A stretch of DNA of 64,000 nt from Pseudomonas sp. UBA5706. Lineage in GTDB: Bacteria; Pseudomonadota; Gammaproteobacteria; Pseudomonadales; Pseudomonadaceae. Under the pieces are notes generated by a model that was not told where the DNA came from, made no database searches, and worked only from the letters and a program-made list of their open reading frames with translations. Below, one piece after another: positions 1-8,666 of this stretch. Positions within the stretch are counted from its first letter, which is position 1, and each line of letters opens with the position of its first letter. Position numbers and translations under genes: made by a program. The stretch is taken from positions 421 through 64,420 of the forward strand of contig NZ_DIHC01000041.1 of NCBI RefSeq assembly GCF_002419965.1, read 5' to 3'.

Positions 1-141
1 ATCGCGAGCAAGCTGCGCTGCTACGGCCTTCGGCCAGAATCAAAAGCCAGCGTCTACGGATTTTGCGTTTGCCCGGAGGGCGCTGGCCTTACGGTCTCTG
101 GCCAGAATCAGAGGCCAGAGACCCTATCGGGCTACCGCGTT
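1..141. repeat. REP-like elements and hairpin
   Basis: Intergenic DNA before the oxidoreductase stop codon. Positions 1-26 look like a Pseudomonas REP sequence (gcgagcaagct core). Positions 93-123 form a perfect 11-bp inverted repeat (ggtctctggcc / ggccagagacc) with a 9-base loop. The 13-mer gcccggagggcgc at 71-83 recurs at 6661-6673. The hairpin could also act as a terminator for the minus-strand gene, although no T-tract follows it. Confidence 0.6.
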
Positions 142-2478
142 TCAGATGATTCGCGCGACTTCGCTGTGTCGCTCAAGTTTGATGGCTACGAACTTTGAAG
201 TGGGCGTGTGGCTGCCGTCGCCGAAGCTATCCAATGGCACCAGCGGGTTGACCTCGGGATAGTATGCGGCTGCTTGGCCGGCAGGGATATCGAACGGCAG
301 GAGGGTAAAGCCCTTGACCCGACGCACGATGTCATCGCCCCAGATCGAGACGATGTCGGCCTTCTGACCCGGGACGAAGCCCAGGCGCACGATGTCCGCC
401 TCGTTGAGGAACATCACGTCGCGTTGCCCCTTCACGCCGCGATAACGGTCGTCCAGGCCATAGATGGTGGTGTTGTACTGATCGTGGGAGCGCATCGATT
501 GCATGATCAGGTCCGGCACGATACCTGTCCCGCGGACGCTCTCATGAACCAGATCCTTAGGCAGCAGGTTCGATTTGAAGGTGGCGCGTGCGCTAGGCGT
601 GTTCCACTTGCGCGAACCGGCGGTGCTGCCCAGATAGAAGCCACCCGGATTCTTGATCTTCTCGTTGAAGTCCTTGAACGCCGGAATGGTATCGGCGATC
701 AGGTCGCGAATGCGGCTGTAATCTTCTACCAGCCACAGCCAGTCCACGGGCTGCTTGCCGAGGGTAGCGTTGGCGATGCCCGCCAGGATCGCAGGTTCGG
801 AACGCATGTGGCGCGACAGCGGCTTGAGCTGGCCGTTGGAGGCGTGAACCATGCTGAACGAGTCTTCCACGGTTACGGCTTGCGCGCCTTCGGCCTGGAT
901 GTCGATGTCGGTGCGACCAAAGCACGGCAGAATCAGTGCTTCCTTGCCGTGGGTCAGGTGACTGCGGTTGAGCTTGGTGCTGATCTGCACGGTCAGGTCG
1001 CAGCTGCGCAGCGCTTCGAAGGTGCGCGGGCTGTCCGGTGTCGCTTGAGCGAAGTTGCCGCCCAAGCCGATGAAGACCTTCGAGCGACCTTCAAGCATGG
1101 CGTGAATCGCTTCGACCACGTTGTGGCCGTTCTCGCGCGGCACTTTAAACTGGAAACGTTTTTCCAGCGCATCGAGGAAGAACGCCGGGGGACGCTCATT
1201 GATGCCCATGGTGCGGTCGCCCTGCACGTTACTGTGGCCGCGCACCGGACACAGACCGGCGCCTGGCTTACCGATGTTGCCGCGCAGCAGCATCAGGTTG
1301 GCGACTTCCTGGATGGTCGGCACCGAATGGCGATGTTGAGTGATGCCCATCGCCCAGCACATGATCACGTTCTTGCCCTTGGCGTACATCCGCGCAGCGC
1401 GTTCGATGTCGATCAGCGGCAAGCCTGATTGCTCAACAATGAACTCCCAGGTGGTGTCATCCACAACGGCCAGGTAATCCAGCACGCCGTGGGTGTGTTC
1501 GTTGAGAAACGCATGGTCGAACACTGCCGGTTCGCCTTTGGCCTGGGCCTCGCGCTCCCACTGCAGCAGAAACTTGGCCATGCCGCGCAGCAGCGCCATG
1601 TCGCCGCCCAGTGCGGGACGGAAGTAGGCAGTGTTGGTCGGCTCGGAACCGTTGCTGAGCATTTCGATCGGATGCTGCGGGTGCTGAAAGCGTTCCAGGC
1701 CGCGCTCCTTGAGCGGGTTGACGCACACCACCTGAGCGCCGCGCTTGACGGCCTCACGCAGCGGTTCGAGCATGCGCGGGTGGTTGGTGCCAGGGTTCTG
1801 ACCCAGCACGAAAATCGCGTCGGCGTGCTCGAAGTCGTCGAAGGTTACGGTGCCTTTACCGACACCCACGCTTTGCGACAGTGCAACGCCACTGGCTTCG
1901 TGGCACATGTTCGAGCAATCGGGGAAATTGTTGGTGCCGTAAGCGCGAACGAACAGTTGATACAGGTACGCTGCTTCGTTGCTGGCTCGGCCCGAGGTGT
2001 AGAACTCGGCCATATTCGGGCTTGGCAGGTTATTCAGGTGCCTGGCGATCAGAGCGAAGGCGTCGTCCCAGGCGATCGGCTTATAACGATCGGATTGGGC
2101 GTCGTAGACCATCGGCTCGGTCAGACGGCCCTGATATTCGAGCCAGTAGTCACTCTGTTCTAGCAGCGAACTGACGCTGTAGCGGGCGAAGAACGAGGGA
2201 TCGACGCGGCGCTTGGTAGCCTCCCAGTTGACCGCCTTGGCGCCGTTTTCGCAGAACTTGACCATGCCGCTTTCCGGCGAGTCGCCCCAGGCGCAGCCCG
2301 GGCAGTCGAAGCCGCCGTTCTGGTTGGTCTTGAGCATGGTGCGAATGTTTTTCAGCGCGTTGTCGCTGGTCAGCCAGAAATGGGCAACGCTGATCAGCGC
2401 ACCCCACCCGCCGGCTGGACCTTTGTAGGGCTTATAGCGAGGGGTTGAGACCTTGTCGGCTTCTTTATGCATGCTCAC
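142..2478 (-). CDS. FdhF/YdeP family molybdopterin oxidoreductase
   Basis: A protein of about 778 residues, close to the length of E. coli YdeP (about 760). The N-terminus carries a cysteine cluster (FDCPGCAWGD and, a little later, KFCENGAK) typical of this formate-dehydrogenase-alpha-like family. The molybdopterin-binding core and the C-terminal dinucleotide-binding domain follow. The substrate is not established for the family; YdeP is linked to acid resistance in E. coli. It lies 2 bases downstream of fdhD, the sulfur-transfer protein for such enzymes, so the two form an operon. I chose the GTG at 2478 because a GGAGA sits about 8 bases upstream; the ATG at 2472 is the alternative. The longer open frame upstream overlaps fdhD and is not used. 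Probably cytoplasmic; no Tat signal is visible. Confidence 0.9.
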   Translation of the reverse strand: MSMHKEADKVSTPRYKPYKGPAGGWGALISVAHFWLTSDNALKNIRTMLKTNQNGGFDCPGCAWGDSPESGMVKFCENGAKAVNWEATKRRVDPSFFARYSVSSLLEQSDYWLEYQGRLTEPMVYDAQSDRYKPIAWDDAFALIARHLNNLPSPNMAEFYTSGRASNEAAYLYQLFVRAYGTNNFPDCSNMCHEASGVALSQSVGVGKGTVTFDDFEHADAIFVLGQNPGTNHPRMLEPLREAVKRGAQVVCVNPLKERGLERFQHPQHPIEMLSNGSEPTNTAYFRPALGGDMALLRGMAKFLLQWEREAQAKGEPAVFDHAFLNEHTHGVLDYLAVVDDTTWEFIVEQSGLPLIDIERAARMYAKGKNVIMCWAMGITQHRHSVPTIQEVANLMLLRGNIGKPGAGLCPVRGHSNVQGDRTMGINERPPAFFLDALEKRFQFKVPRENGHNVVEAIHAMLEGRSKVFIGLGGNFAQATPDSPRTFEALRSCDLTVQISTKLNRSHLTHGKEALILPCFGRTDIDIQAEGAQAVTVEDSFSMVHASNGQLKPLSRHMRSEPAILAGIANATLGKQPVDWLWLVEDYSRIRDLIADTIPAFKDFNEKIKNPGGFYLGSTAGSRKWNTPSARATFKSNLLPKDLVHESVRGTGIVPDLIMQSMRSHDQYNTTIYGLDDRYRGVKGQRDVMFLNEADIVRLGFVPGQKADIVSIWGDDIVRRVKGFTLLPFDIPAGQAAAYYPEVNPLVPLDSFGDGSHTPTSKFVAIKLERHSEVARII

Positions 2479-2480
2479 GC

Positions 2481-3314
2481 TTAATTCTCCAACGCAGGAC
2501 TGTAAACCCGCGGCGCACTGTGTTTTGGCAGATGAATGAGATTGAGGTTGTGTCGACGCGCCCATTGCAGCGCCAGGCCGGTAGGCGAGGACAGGCTGAC
2601 AAGGGTCTGAATCCCGGCACGCAGGACTTTCTGAATCAATTCGAGGCTGCAGCGACTGGTCACGACCGCCAGACCGCCGGCAGTCGGAATGCGCTGACGA
2701 ATCAGCGCACCGATCAGCTTGTCGAGCGCGTTGTGGCGGCCGATGTCCTCCCGACCCAGCAGCAATTGGCCCTGGTCGTTCATGAACATCGCCGCGTGCA
2801 CAGCGCCGCAGTGTTGGCCCAGTGGCTGGAACTCCTCCAGACGCCCGCGAAGGCCTTTGAGCCATTCGGCTGGCGGCAGCGGGGCGCCGGGTAGTACGTT
2901 CAGTTCGGGGAGCGCCTGTTCCACTGCCTCAACACCGCACAGCCCGCACCCACTGGTGCCTGCCAGTTGCCGACGTTGAGTCTTGAGGTTCCAGAACGCA
3001 CGACTGGCAATCTCGACGTCGGCCGCTTGCGCCGAGCCGCAACCGGCGAGCTTGATGTCATAGATTTCGTCCGGGGACGCGATGATGCCGCTGCCAATGC
3101 TGAAACCGACGATAAAGTCTTCCAGATCGGTAGGCGTCACCAGCATCACAGCCTGGCTGATGCCGTTATAGGCAATGGCCAATGCGACCTCTTCGGCCAG
3201 TACATTGGGCTCGCAGGTGTCATGCTCGAGGTTCGAGTAGCTGTAGGACTGACTTGCGGCAGGCGCGGGCAGTTGTTTTGCGGGCGCCGTGCTCTGCGTG
3301 AGCTTGGCATGCAT
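2481..3314 (-). CDS. fdhD: formate dehydrogenase accessory sulfurtransferase FdhD
   Basis: A 277-residue protein that passes sulfur from a cysteine desulfurase to the molybdenum cofactor of formate-dehydrogenase-type enzymes. The family hallmark CGLCG is present, with C123 and C126 as the sulfur-carrying pair, followed by the conserved GREDIGRHNALDKLIGA region. It starts at the ATG at 3314; the Shine-Dalgarno is weak. The adjacent downstream oxidoreductase is its obvious client. Length matches the family. Confidence 0.95.
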   Translation of the reverse strand: MHAKLTQSTAPAKQLPAPAASQSYSYSNLEHDTCEPNVLAEEVALAIAYNGISQAVMLVTPTDLEDFIVGFSIGSGIIASPDEIYDIKLAGCGSAQAADVEIASRAFWNLKTQRRQLAGTSGCGLCGVEAVEQALPELNVLPGAPLPPAEWLKGLRGRLEEFQPLGQHCGAVHAAMFMNDQGQLLLGREDIGRHNALDKLIGALIRQRIPTAGGLAVVTSRCSLELIQKVLRAGIQTLVSLSSPTGLALQWARRHNLNLIHLPKHSAPRVYSPALEN

Positions 3315-3409
3315 CGGGACGTACCGGCAGCGTAGTAAGGTTCTAAGCCTAGGCTCCCGCTTGAGTAACGTCTAATCGCTAGTACTGATGTTCCGATAGA
3401 TGACGTCGA

Positions 3410-4297
3410 TCAAGGTGTCGTGATCATTTTCTGGTAAAGGCCGAAGCAGGCTTCAGCCAATGCCGAGCGGGGTGCCGAGCGACGCATGATCAGCCCCAGG
3501 CGGGCAAGGGTCTGTGCATGCTCGATAGGTTGCAGGCGCAGGTGCTCGGTCAGCGATTCCAGCCCGCCGTCCAGCGGCATGATCGCGCAGCAAAAACCGC
3601 CGTGAACCGCTTGTAGCAGTTGATGCACGGCATCAGTCTGGATCAGTGGCTGCGGTTGCAGGCCGCGACTGTGAAAGTTGTGATCGATGGATTGTCGAAA
3701 GTGCATGCCGTTGGTCAGCATCCCCAGTGGCAGTTCGATCAGGCTTTCCCAGCTCAGCGGTTCATCGGCGAAGCTGAAATGACGCTGATCGTACATCAGG
3801 CCCATACGCGTTTCGGCCAGCTCCAGTGAGTCGAAACGGTCGCTGTCCAGTCGTTCCAGGTACGACACGCCCAGGTCCAGCCGGTTGCTTGCCAATTGGT
3901 CGAGGATCTGTTCGGAGCTGAGGGAAGACAGCTCGAAGCGCATGTTCGGATGCACGCTGTGCAGGCGCTGCAAAAGCGGCAGTGGATCAAAGTTCGACAG
4001 CGGCACCACACCCAGGCGCAATGTGCCGACCAAATGCCCGCGGCACGCGGCGGCCTCTGCCTGCAAACCGTCATAGGCGGCCAGCACCGTACGCGCCCAA
4101 GCCAAAACACGTTCGCCCGGAGCCGTAAAGCCTTCAAAGCGCTGGCCGCGATTGACCAATGGCAGGTCCAGCTCTTCTTCCAGGTTGCGCAGGCGCATGG
4201 ACAGGGTTGGCTGAGTGATATGGCAACGCGCTGCTGCCTGCCCGAAGTGACGTGTTTCGTCGAGGGCAATCAGGAATTTCAGCTGTTTGATGTCCAT
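3410..4297 (-). CDS. LysR family transcriptional regulator
   Basis: A 295-residue LysR protein. The N-terminal winged helix-turn-helix covers about residues 1-60 (FLIALDETRHFGQAAARCHI, then TQPTLSMRLRNLEEEL), followed by the two-lobed effector domain. The GTG 6 bases further out abuts the AAGGAG Shine-Dalgarno, so I use the ATG at 4297 with 5-base spacing. It is encoded just upstream of fdhD and the oxidoreductase in the same direction and may regulate them. The effector is unknown. Confidence 0.88.
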   Translation of the reverse strand: MDIKQLKFLIALDETRHFGQAAARCHITQPTLSMRLRNLEEELDLPLVNRGQRFEGFTAPGERVLAWARTVLAAYDGLQAEAAACRGHLVGTLRLGVVPLSNFDPLPLLQRLHSVHPNMRFELSSLSSEQILDQLASNRLDLGVSYLERLDSDRFDSLELAETRMGLMYDQRHFSFADEPLSWESLIELPLGMLTNGMHFRQSIDHNFHSRGLQPQPLIQTDAVHQLLQAVHGGFCCAIMPLDGGLESLTEHLRLQPIEHAQTLARLGLIMRRSAPRSALAEACFGLYQKMITTP

Positions 4298-4472
4298 CTT
4301 CACTCCTTAAGGCGCTGGGCAGGCCCGGGAATTCTAACGCGGCAGGATGTCGCATGGGCGGATGATTGGCGCTGGGGCCGGTGCGTGAGCGTTGTAGCAC
4401 GGCCTGCCCACGGTAACGATTCACGGGCGCCAGCGCCGACAAACCGGACCGCTGCAGGTGTTGCGGCGTAGC

Positions 4473-5135
4473 TTACAGACCCTTGATCAGCTCGCGATAA
4501 TCCCCAACTGCCGCGAACTCTTCGGTGTCCTTTGGGCCTTTGCGGCTGTCCGGCTCGCGCACGGCCAGCAAATGCTTCACGCCATACTGCCCGGCGCTGC
4601 GCAGGATCGGCAATGTGTCGTCGATGAACACACTGCGGCCCGGATCGAAGCCAATATCGGCATGCAGCGCGTCCCAGAACTGAGCGTTCTCCTTGGGGTA
4701 GCCATAATCGTGGGAGCTGATCAGTCGTTCGAAGTACGGCGCCAGTTGCAGCCGCTCCATCTTCAACGACAGCGAATCGCGGTGGGCGTTGGTGATCATG
4801 ATCACGCGTTTGCCCGCCTGTCTGATCGCGGCCAGAAAGGTTTCGGCATCGGGACGCAGCGCAATCAGATGGGCGACTTCAAGCTTCAGGTCGCTCACCG
4901 GCAGGTTCAGTTCCCTGCTCCAGAAATCGGTGCAGTACCAATTCAGCGTACCTGCGTTCTGTTCGAACAGCGGCGTCAGCTCCATCTGCGCCATCGCCAG
5001 GCTCACGCCGTGCAATTGGGCGTAGCGTCTTGGCAGATGCGTCAGCCAGAAGTGGTTGTCGAAGTGCAGATCGAGCAACGTTCCGTCCATGTCCAACAGA
5101 ACGGTGTCGATGTCGCGCCAGGGTAAAGAAGGCAT
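4473..5135 (-). CDS. yrfG: GMP/IMP nucleotidase YrfG, HAD hydrolase
   Basis: A 220-residue HAD-superfamily phosphatase, the same size as E. coli YrfG (about 222), which dephosphorylates GMP and IMP. Motif I is LLDMDGTLLDL near the N-terminus; ITNAH (motif II), KENAQFW (motif III lysine) and FIDDTLPILRSA (motif IV) follow in order. The start at the ATG at 5135 fits the family N-terminus MPSLPWRDID. It is divergent from nudE, as often seen in Pseudomonas (yrfG-nudE-cysQ neighbourhood). Confidence 0.9.
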   Translation of the reverse strand: MPSLPWRDIDTVLLDMDGTLLDLHFDNHFWLTHLPRRYAQLHGVSLAMAQMELTPLFEQNAGTLNWYCTDFWSRELNLPVSDLKLEVAHLIALRPDAETFLAAIRQAGKRVIMITNAHRDSLSLKMERLQLAPYFERLISSHDYGYPKENAQFWDALHADIGFDPGRSVFIDDTLPILRSAGQYGVKHLLAVREPDSRKGPKDTEEFAAVGDYRELIKGL

Positions 5136-5233
5136 GTAAATCTCTCGGCGTTGAATGAGTCGCTGTGGTTTTTCAGGCACAGACAATCAGAAAAGCCACG
5201 GTATAGTAGCCCGTCTACGCCAAGGAGCTTGTC

Positions 5234-5800
5234 ATGCGCCAGAAACCCACCGTACTTGCTCGTGAAATCGTCGCGAGCAGCCGTCTGTTCCGAGTCGAGC
5301 AAGTGCAGCTTCGCTTCTCCAATGGTGTGGAGCGCGTTTATGAGCGTCTGGTCGGGCGCGGCAGCGGGCACGGAGCGGTGATGATCGTGGCAATGTTCGA
5401 CGCCGAGCACGCGGTGTTGGTGGAAGAGTATTGCGGGGGAACCGACGAATACGAGTTGTCCTTGCCCAAGGGCTTGATCGAGCCAGGCGAAGACGTGCTG
5501 GCCGCTGCCAATCGTGAGCTTAAGGAAGAGGCCGGTTTCGGCGCCCGCCATCTTGAACATCTGACCGAGCTGTCGCTGTCGCCGGGCTACATGAGCCAGA
5601 AAATCCAAGTGGTACTGGCCACCGATCTGTATGAAGAGCGCCTTGAGGGCGACGAACCGGAGCCAATGGGCGTGGATAAGATTAGCCTTCGCGAGTTGGC
5701 AAGCCTGGCGCAACACCCACAGTTCTCCGAAGGCCGCGCGCTGGCCGCGCTGTATCTGGCCCGCGATCTGCTGACCCAGCGTGGGGTGTTTCAGCCATGA
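5234..5800 (+). CDS. nudE: ADP compounds hydrolase NudE
   Basis: A 188-residue Nudix hydrolase that cleaves ADP-ribose, Ap3A, NADH and similar ADP compounds. The Nudix box is complete: GLIEPGEDV, then ANRELKEEAGF. AAGGAG lies 6 bases before the ATG. The stop codon overlaps the start of cysQ by 4 bases (ATGA), so the pair is translationally coupled. Confidence 0.94.
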   Translation: MRQKPTVLAREIVASSRLFRVEQVQLRFSNGVERVYERLVGRGSGHGAVMIVAMFDAEHAVLVEEYCGGTDEYELSLPKGLIEPGEDVLAAANRELKEEAGFGARHLEHLTELSLSPGYMSQKIQVVLATDLYEERLEGDEPEPMGVDKISLRELASLAQHPQFSEGRALAALYLARDLLTQRGVFQP

Positions 5801-6639
5801 CCGATGCACTCGGCGCTTTGCCGCACCCTTTGCTTGCACCGGTGATCGACCTGTGCCGTCGAGCAGGCCACGCCATCCTGCCGTTCTGGCGCTCCGGTGT
5901 TGAGGTGACGGCCAAGTCCGATAATTCGCCGGTCACCGCGGCTGATCTGGCCGCTCATGAATTGTTGGTAGCGGGCCTGAAGGCGCTGGATCCGAGTATT
6001 CACATTCTTTCGGAAGAAGACGCCGATATCCCGCTGAGCGAGCGCAGCCAGTGGCAGCGCTGGTGGCTGGTCGATCCGCTGGACGGCACCAAGGAATTCA
6101 TTTGCGGCAGCGAAGAATTCACGGTCAATGTCGCGCTGATCGAGAACGGGCGTGTGGTGTTTGGCGTGGTCTCTATTCCGACGAGTGATCGTTGCTATTT
6201 CGGGGGCGCGGGCCTGGGCGCGTGGCGCAGTGACAATGCCGATCACCTCGAGCCGATCACTGTGCGTCGCCAGCCCGCGCAGGGGAAGGCGTTTACCGTG
6301 GTTGCCAGCCGCTGTCACTCGAGCCCGGAACAGGAGAAACTGTTGGCTGGCTTATCGAAGGTGGTCGGCGAGTTGGAGTTGACCAATATCGGCAGCTCGC
6401 TGAAGTTTTGTCTGTTGGCGGAAGGTTCAGCTGATTGCTATCCGCGTTTGGCGCCGACCTCGCAGTGGGACACCGCTGCTGCCCAGGGCGTGCTGGAAGG
6501 CGCGGGCGGCGTGGTGCTGAATCTGGCGGGCGATACGTTTGATTACCCGCCAAGAGAGTCGTTGCTCAATACGTTCTTTCTAGCACTGCCAGCGCAGGCG
6601 TCTTGGCGCGAGGCGTTGATTGAGTTAGCGAAGGGTTGA
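5797..6639 (+). CDS. cysQ: 3'(2'),5'-bisphosphate nucleotidase CysQ
   Basis: A 280-residue Mg-dependent phosphatase of the inositol-monophosphatase fold. It hydrolyses PAP to AMP and so relieves inhibition of sulfate assimilation. Metal-binding motifs are visible: SEEDAD around 72-77, DPLDGTKEF with D93 and D96, and WDTAAAQGVL near residue 220. It is coupled to nudE by a 4-base overlap. Confidence 0.94.
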   Translation: MTDALGALPHPLLAPVIDLCRRAGHAILPFWRSGVEVTAKSDNSPVTAADLAAHELLVAGLKALDPSIHILSEEDADIPLSERSQWQRWWLVDPLDGTKEFICGSEEFTVNVALIENGRVVFGVVSIPTSDRCYFGGAGLGAWRSDNADHLEPITVRRQPAQGKAFTVVASRCHSSPEQEKLLAGLSKVVGELELTNIGSSLKFCLLAEGSADCYPRLAPTSQWDTAAAQGVLEGAGGVVLNLAGDTFDYPPRESLLNTFFLALPAQASWREALIELAKG

Positions 6640-6829
6640 CCTTCATTAGCGCTTGATTCTGCCCGGAGGGCGCGGGAGCCCTGTTTGCAGGCGACCCGGT
6701 GCGAGGCGGCGGCACGACCAGAGGCCTGCGTCATAACACAATGCTGCATCTAACGGTTTTGCTGCCGCTTGGCCTCAGATCGCAGGCAAGCCAGCTCCCA
6801 CGCCCTCTCGGGCAGAACCGAGCGAGCAT
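6640..6829. repeat. REP-like intergenic repeat between convergent genes
   Basis: Spacer between convergent cysQ and the thioesterase gene. A REP-type core (gcaggcaagccagctcccac) sits at about 6782-6801, and the 13-mer gcccggagggcgc at 6661 repeats the one at 71. No gene or clear T-tract terminator is seen. Confidence 0.5.
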
Positions 6830-7300
6830 TCAACGATGCAGCACGTACTGCCCGACAAACTCCACCGCCGACTCTTCCGAACCCTCGGCCACGATTTGCG
6901 TGTTCAATGCCAATCGCGCACGCCCACGCCGTTGATACATCTTCACGAACTTGTCCCAGATAGCGTCGTCCGGCGCCACGCAGATCGCTACACCGTCGCG
7001 TTTGACCGGTAGCGGATAGCTGATCTGGCCCTCTTGAATCACGATGTGCCCATCGGTGATCCCGACTTCTTTGAGCCGCAGATACAGCCATCCCCAACCG
7101 GCCAGCACTGCGCCGCAGTACAGACTGCCGCCAAACAGCGTGCTCGTGTGGTTGATGTTCTGCGCCAAGGGAAGGTGCAGGCGCAACTGGTGGTTTTGCC
7201 AGCTGATCACTTGCATGCCCATGTCGCGCGTCAACGGGATGTCCTGGTGCAGGACATCCTCCAGCTGTCTGGCTTTCGAATCCGGATCAATCGTTGTCAT
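6830..7300 (-). CDS. YiiD C-terminal-like thioesterase domain protein
   Basis: About 156 residues with a hot-dog thioesterase signature: NINHTSTLFGGSLYCGAVL resembles the HxxTxFGG motif of the YiiD C-terminal/thioesterase family, followed by VIQEGQISYPLPVK. Likely a cytoplasmic acyl-CoA thioesterase; the substrate cannot be told from sequence. The ATG at 7300 overlaps the end of dctD by 14 bases, so it is probably co-transcribed with dctBD. A GTG at 7312 is an alternative start. Confidence 0.8.
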   Translation of the reverse strand: MTTIDPDSKARQLEDVLHQDIPLTRDMGMQVISWQNHQLRLHLPLAQNINHTSTLFGGSLYCGAVLAGWGWLYLRLKEVGITDGHIVIQEGQISYPLPVKRDGVAICVAPDDAIWDKFVKMYQRRGRARLALNTQIVAEGSEESAVEFVGQYVLHR

Positions 7301-8666
7301 CAGAACCGCCACCGCTGAAATTCAGGCCATGTTTGCGCAGCTTGTCGTGCAAGGTTTTACGGGGAATACCGAGTGCCTCGGCCAGACTGCGCACCGAGCT
7401 GTGGGGGCGTGCAAGTTCGCCTGCGATCAGGGCTCGCTCGAAGGCTTCGACCTGTTCGCTCAGGCCGCTTGTGGACGCGGGCATATCCGGTTGCGCGGTG
7501 CCTTCGAGCTCAAGCTCCAGGCCCAATGCGAAACGTTCGGCGGCGTTCTGCAGTTCTCGCACATTACCCGGCCAGTTGTGGCGCAAAAGCAGCGCCCGAT
7601 GCCCCGGCTGAAGTTCGTGTCGTGGCAAGCCATGGCGCAGACTGGCGGCATCGGCAAAATGCTGGAACAGCACCAGCGCATCTTCGCCTCGCTCGCGCAA
7701 TGGCGGTATACGCAACGGTGCGACGTTCAACCGGTAATACAAGTCAGCGCGGAAACGGCCTTGGTCGGCAGCCTGGCGCAAATCCTCCTTGGTCGCAGCG
7801 ATGACTCGAATATCCAGCGGTATCTGCTGATTACCGCCCAGTCGCTCGACGACCCGCTCTTGCAACAGCCGTAGCAACTTAACCTGCACGTCCATGCTCA
7901 TGCTCTCGATCTCGTCGAGAAACAGAGTGCCGCCATTGGCGAATTCGAACTTGCCGATACGCCGCTTTTGCGCCCCGGTGAAGGCACCGGGCTCATGGCC
8001 GAACAGCTCGCTTTCGACGACCGACTCGGCCAGTGCTCCTGCGTTGATGGCGACGAACGGGCCGTTGCGGCGGCTGGACAGGTCATGCAGCGCACGGGCC
8101 ACGACCTCTTTGCCGGCACCGGTTTCGCCCAGAATCAACACATCGGCTTTGGTCGCAGCCAGTGCGCCGATCTGATCACGCAGGCGCTGGATCGGTGCAG
8201 ACAGCCCGACCAGTCTGGCGCTCAGCTGCTGACGGTCGCTCAGTTCCAGGCGCAGGCTGCGGTTGTCCAGCACCAACCGGCGCAGGGCCAAGGCACGGCG
8301 CACGCTGTCGAGCAGCGCGTCGCTGGCGAAAGGTTTTTCCAAAAAGTCGTAGGCGCCCGCGCGCATGGCCTGCACGGCAAGCGGCACATCGCCGTGACCG
8401 GTGATCAGCAACACCGGCAAGTCCGGGTCCTGAGCGTGAAGCTGGTTTAACAGCTCAAGACCGTCGATGCCTGGCATGCGGATATCGCTGACGATCACGC
8501 CTGGCCAGTCGCGACCCAGGCGCGCCTGAAGGCCGGTGGCATCGCTCAGCGGCAGGATTTTCAGGCCGGCCAGGTCCAGGGTTTGGTTCAAGGCTTGGCG
8601 CAGATGTGGGTCGTCGTCGATCAGCACCACCTGAATGCGGCTGTCGATGGCGGTGTCCGTGGTCAT
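7287..8666 (-). CDS. dctD: C4-dicarboxylate response regulator DctD
   Basis: A 459-residue sigma-54-dependent activator. In order: a receiver domain with the acidic pair in VVLIDDDPHLR and the phospho-acceptor Asp in VSDIRMPGIDGL; an AAA+ domain with Walker A GETGAGKE, the sigma-54 contact loop GAFTGA and LFLDEIESM; and a C-terminal Fis-type helix-turn-helix (AEALGIPRKTLHDKLRKHGL). The start overlaps the dctB stop by 4 bases. With DctB it should switch on C4-dicarboxylate uptake; dctA is not in this window. Confidence 0.92.
   Translation of the reverse strand: MTTDTAIDSRIQVVLIDDDPHLRQALNQTLDLAGLKILPLSDATGLQARLGRDWPGVIVSDIRMPGIDGLELLNQLHAQDPDLPVLLITGHGDVPLAVQAMRAGAYDFLEKPFASDALLDSVRRALALRRLVLDNRSLRLELSDRQQLSARLVGLSAPIQRLRDQIGALAATKADVLILGETGAGKEVVARALHDLSSRRNGPFVAINAGALAESVVESELFGHEPGAFTGAQKRRIGKFEFANGGTLFLDEIESMSMDVQVKLLRLLQERVVERLGGNQQIPLDIRVIAATKEDLRQAADQGRFRADLYYRLNVAPLRIPPLRERGEDALVLFQHFADAASLRHGLPRHELQPGHRALLLRHNWPGNVRELQNAAERFALGLELELEGTAQPDMPASTSGLSEQVEAFERALIAGELARPHSSVRSLAEALGIPRKTLHDKLRKHGLNFSGGGSDDND

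Noticed and set aside
208..1428. Long plus-strand frame (406 codons) opposite the molybdopterin oxidoreductase
   Set aside because: Mirror frame of a high-GC gene; no family features, while the minus-strand protein is clearly conserved.
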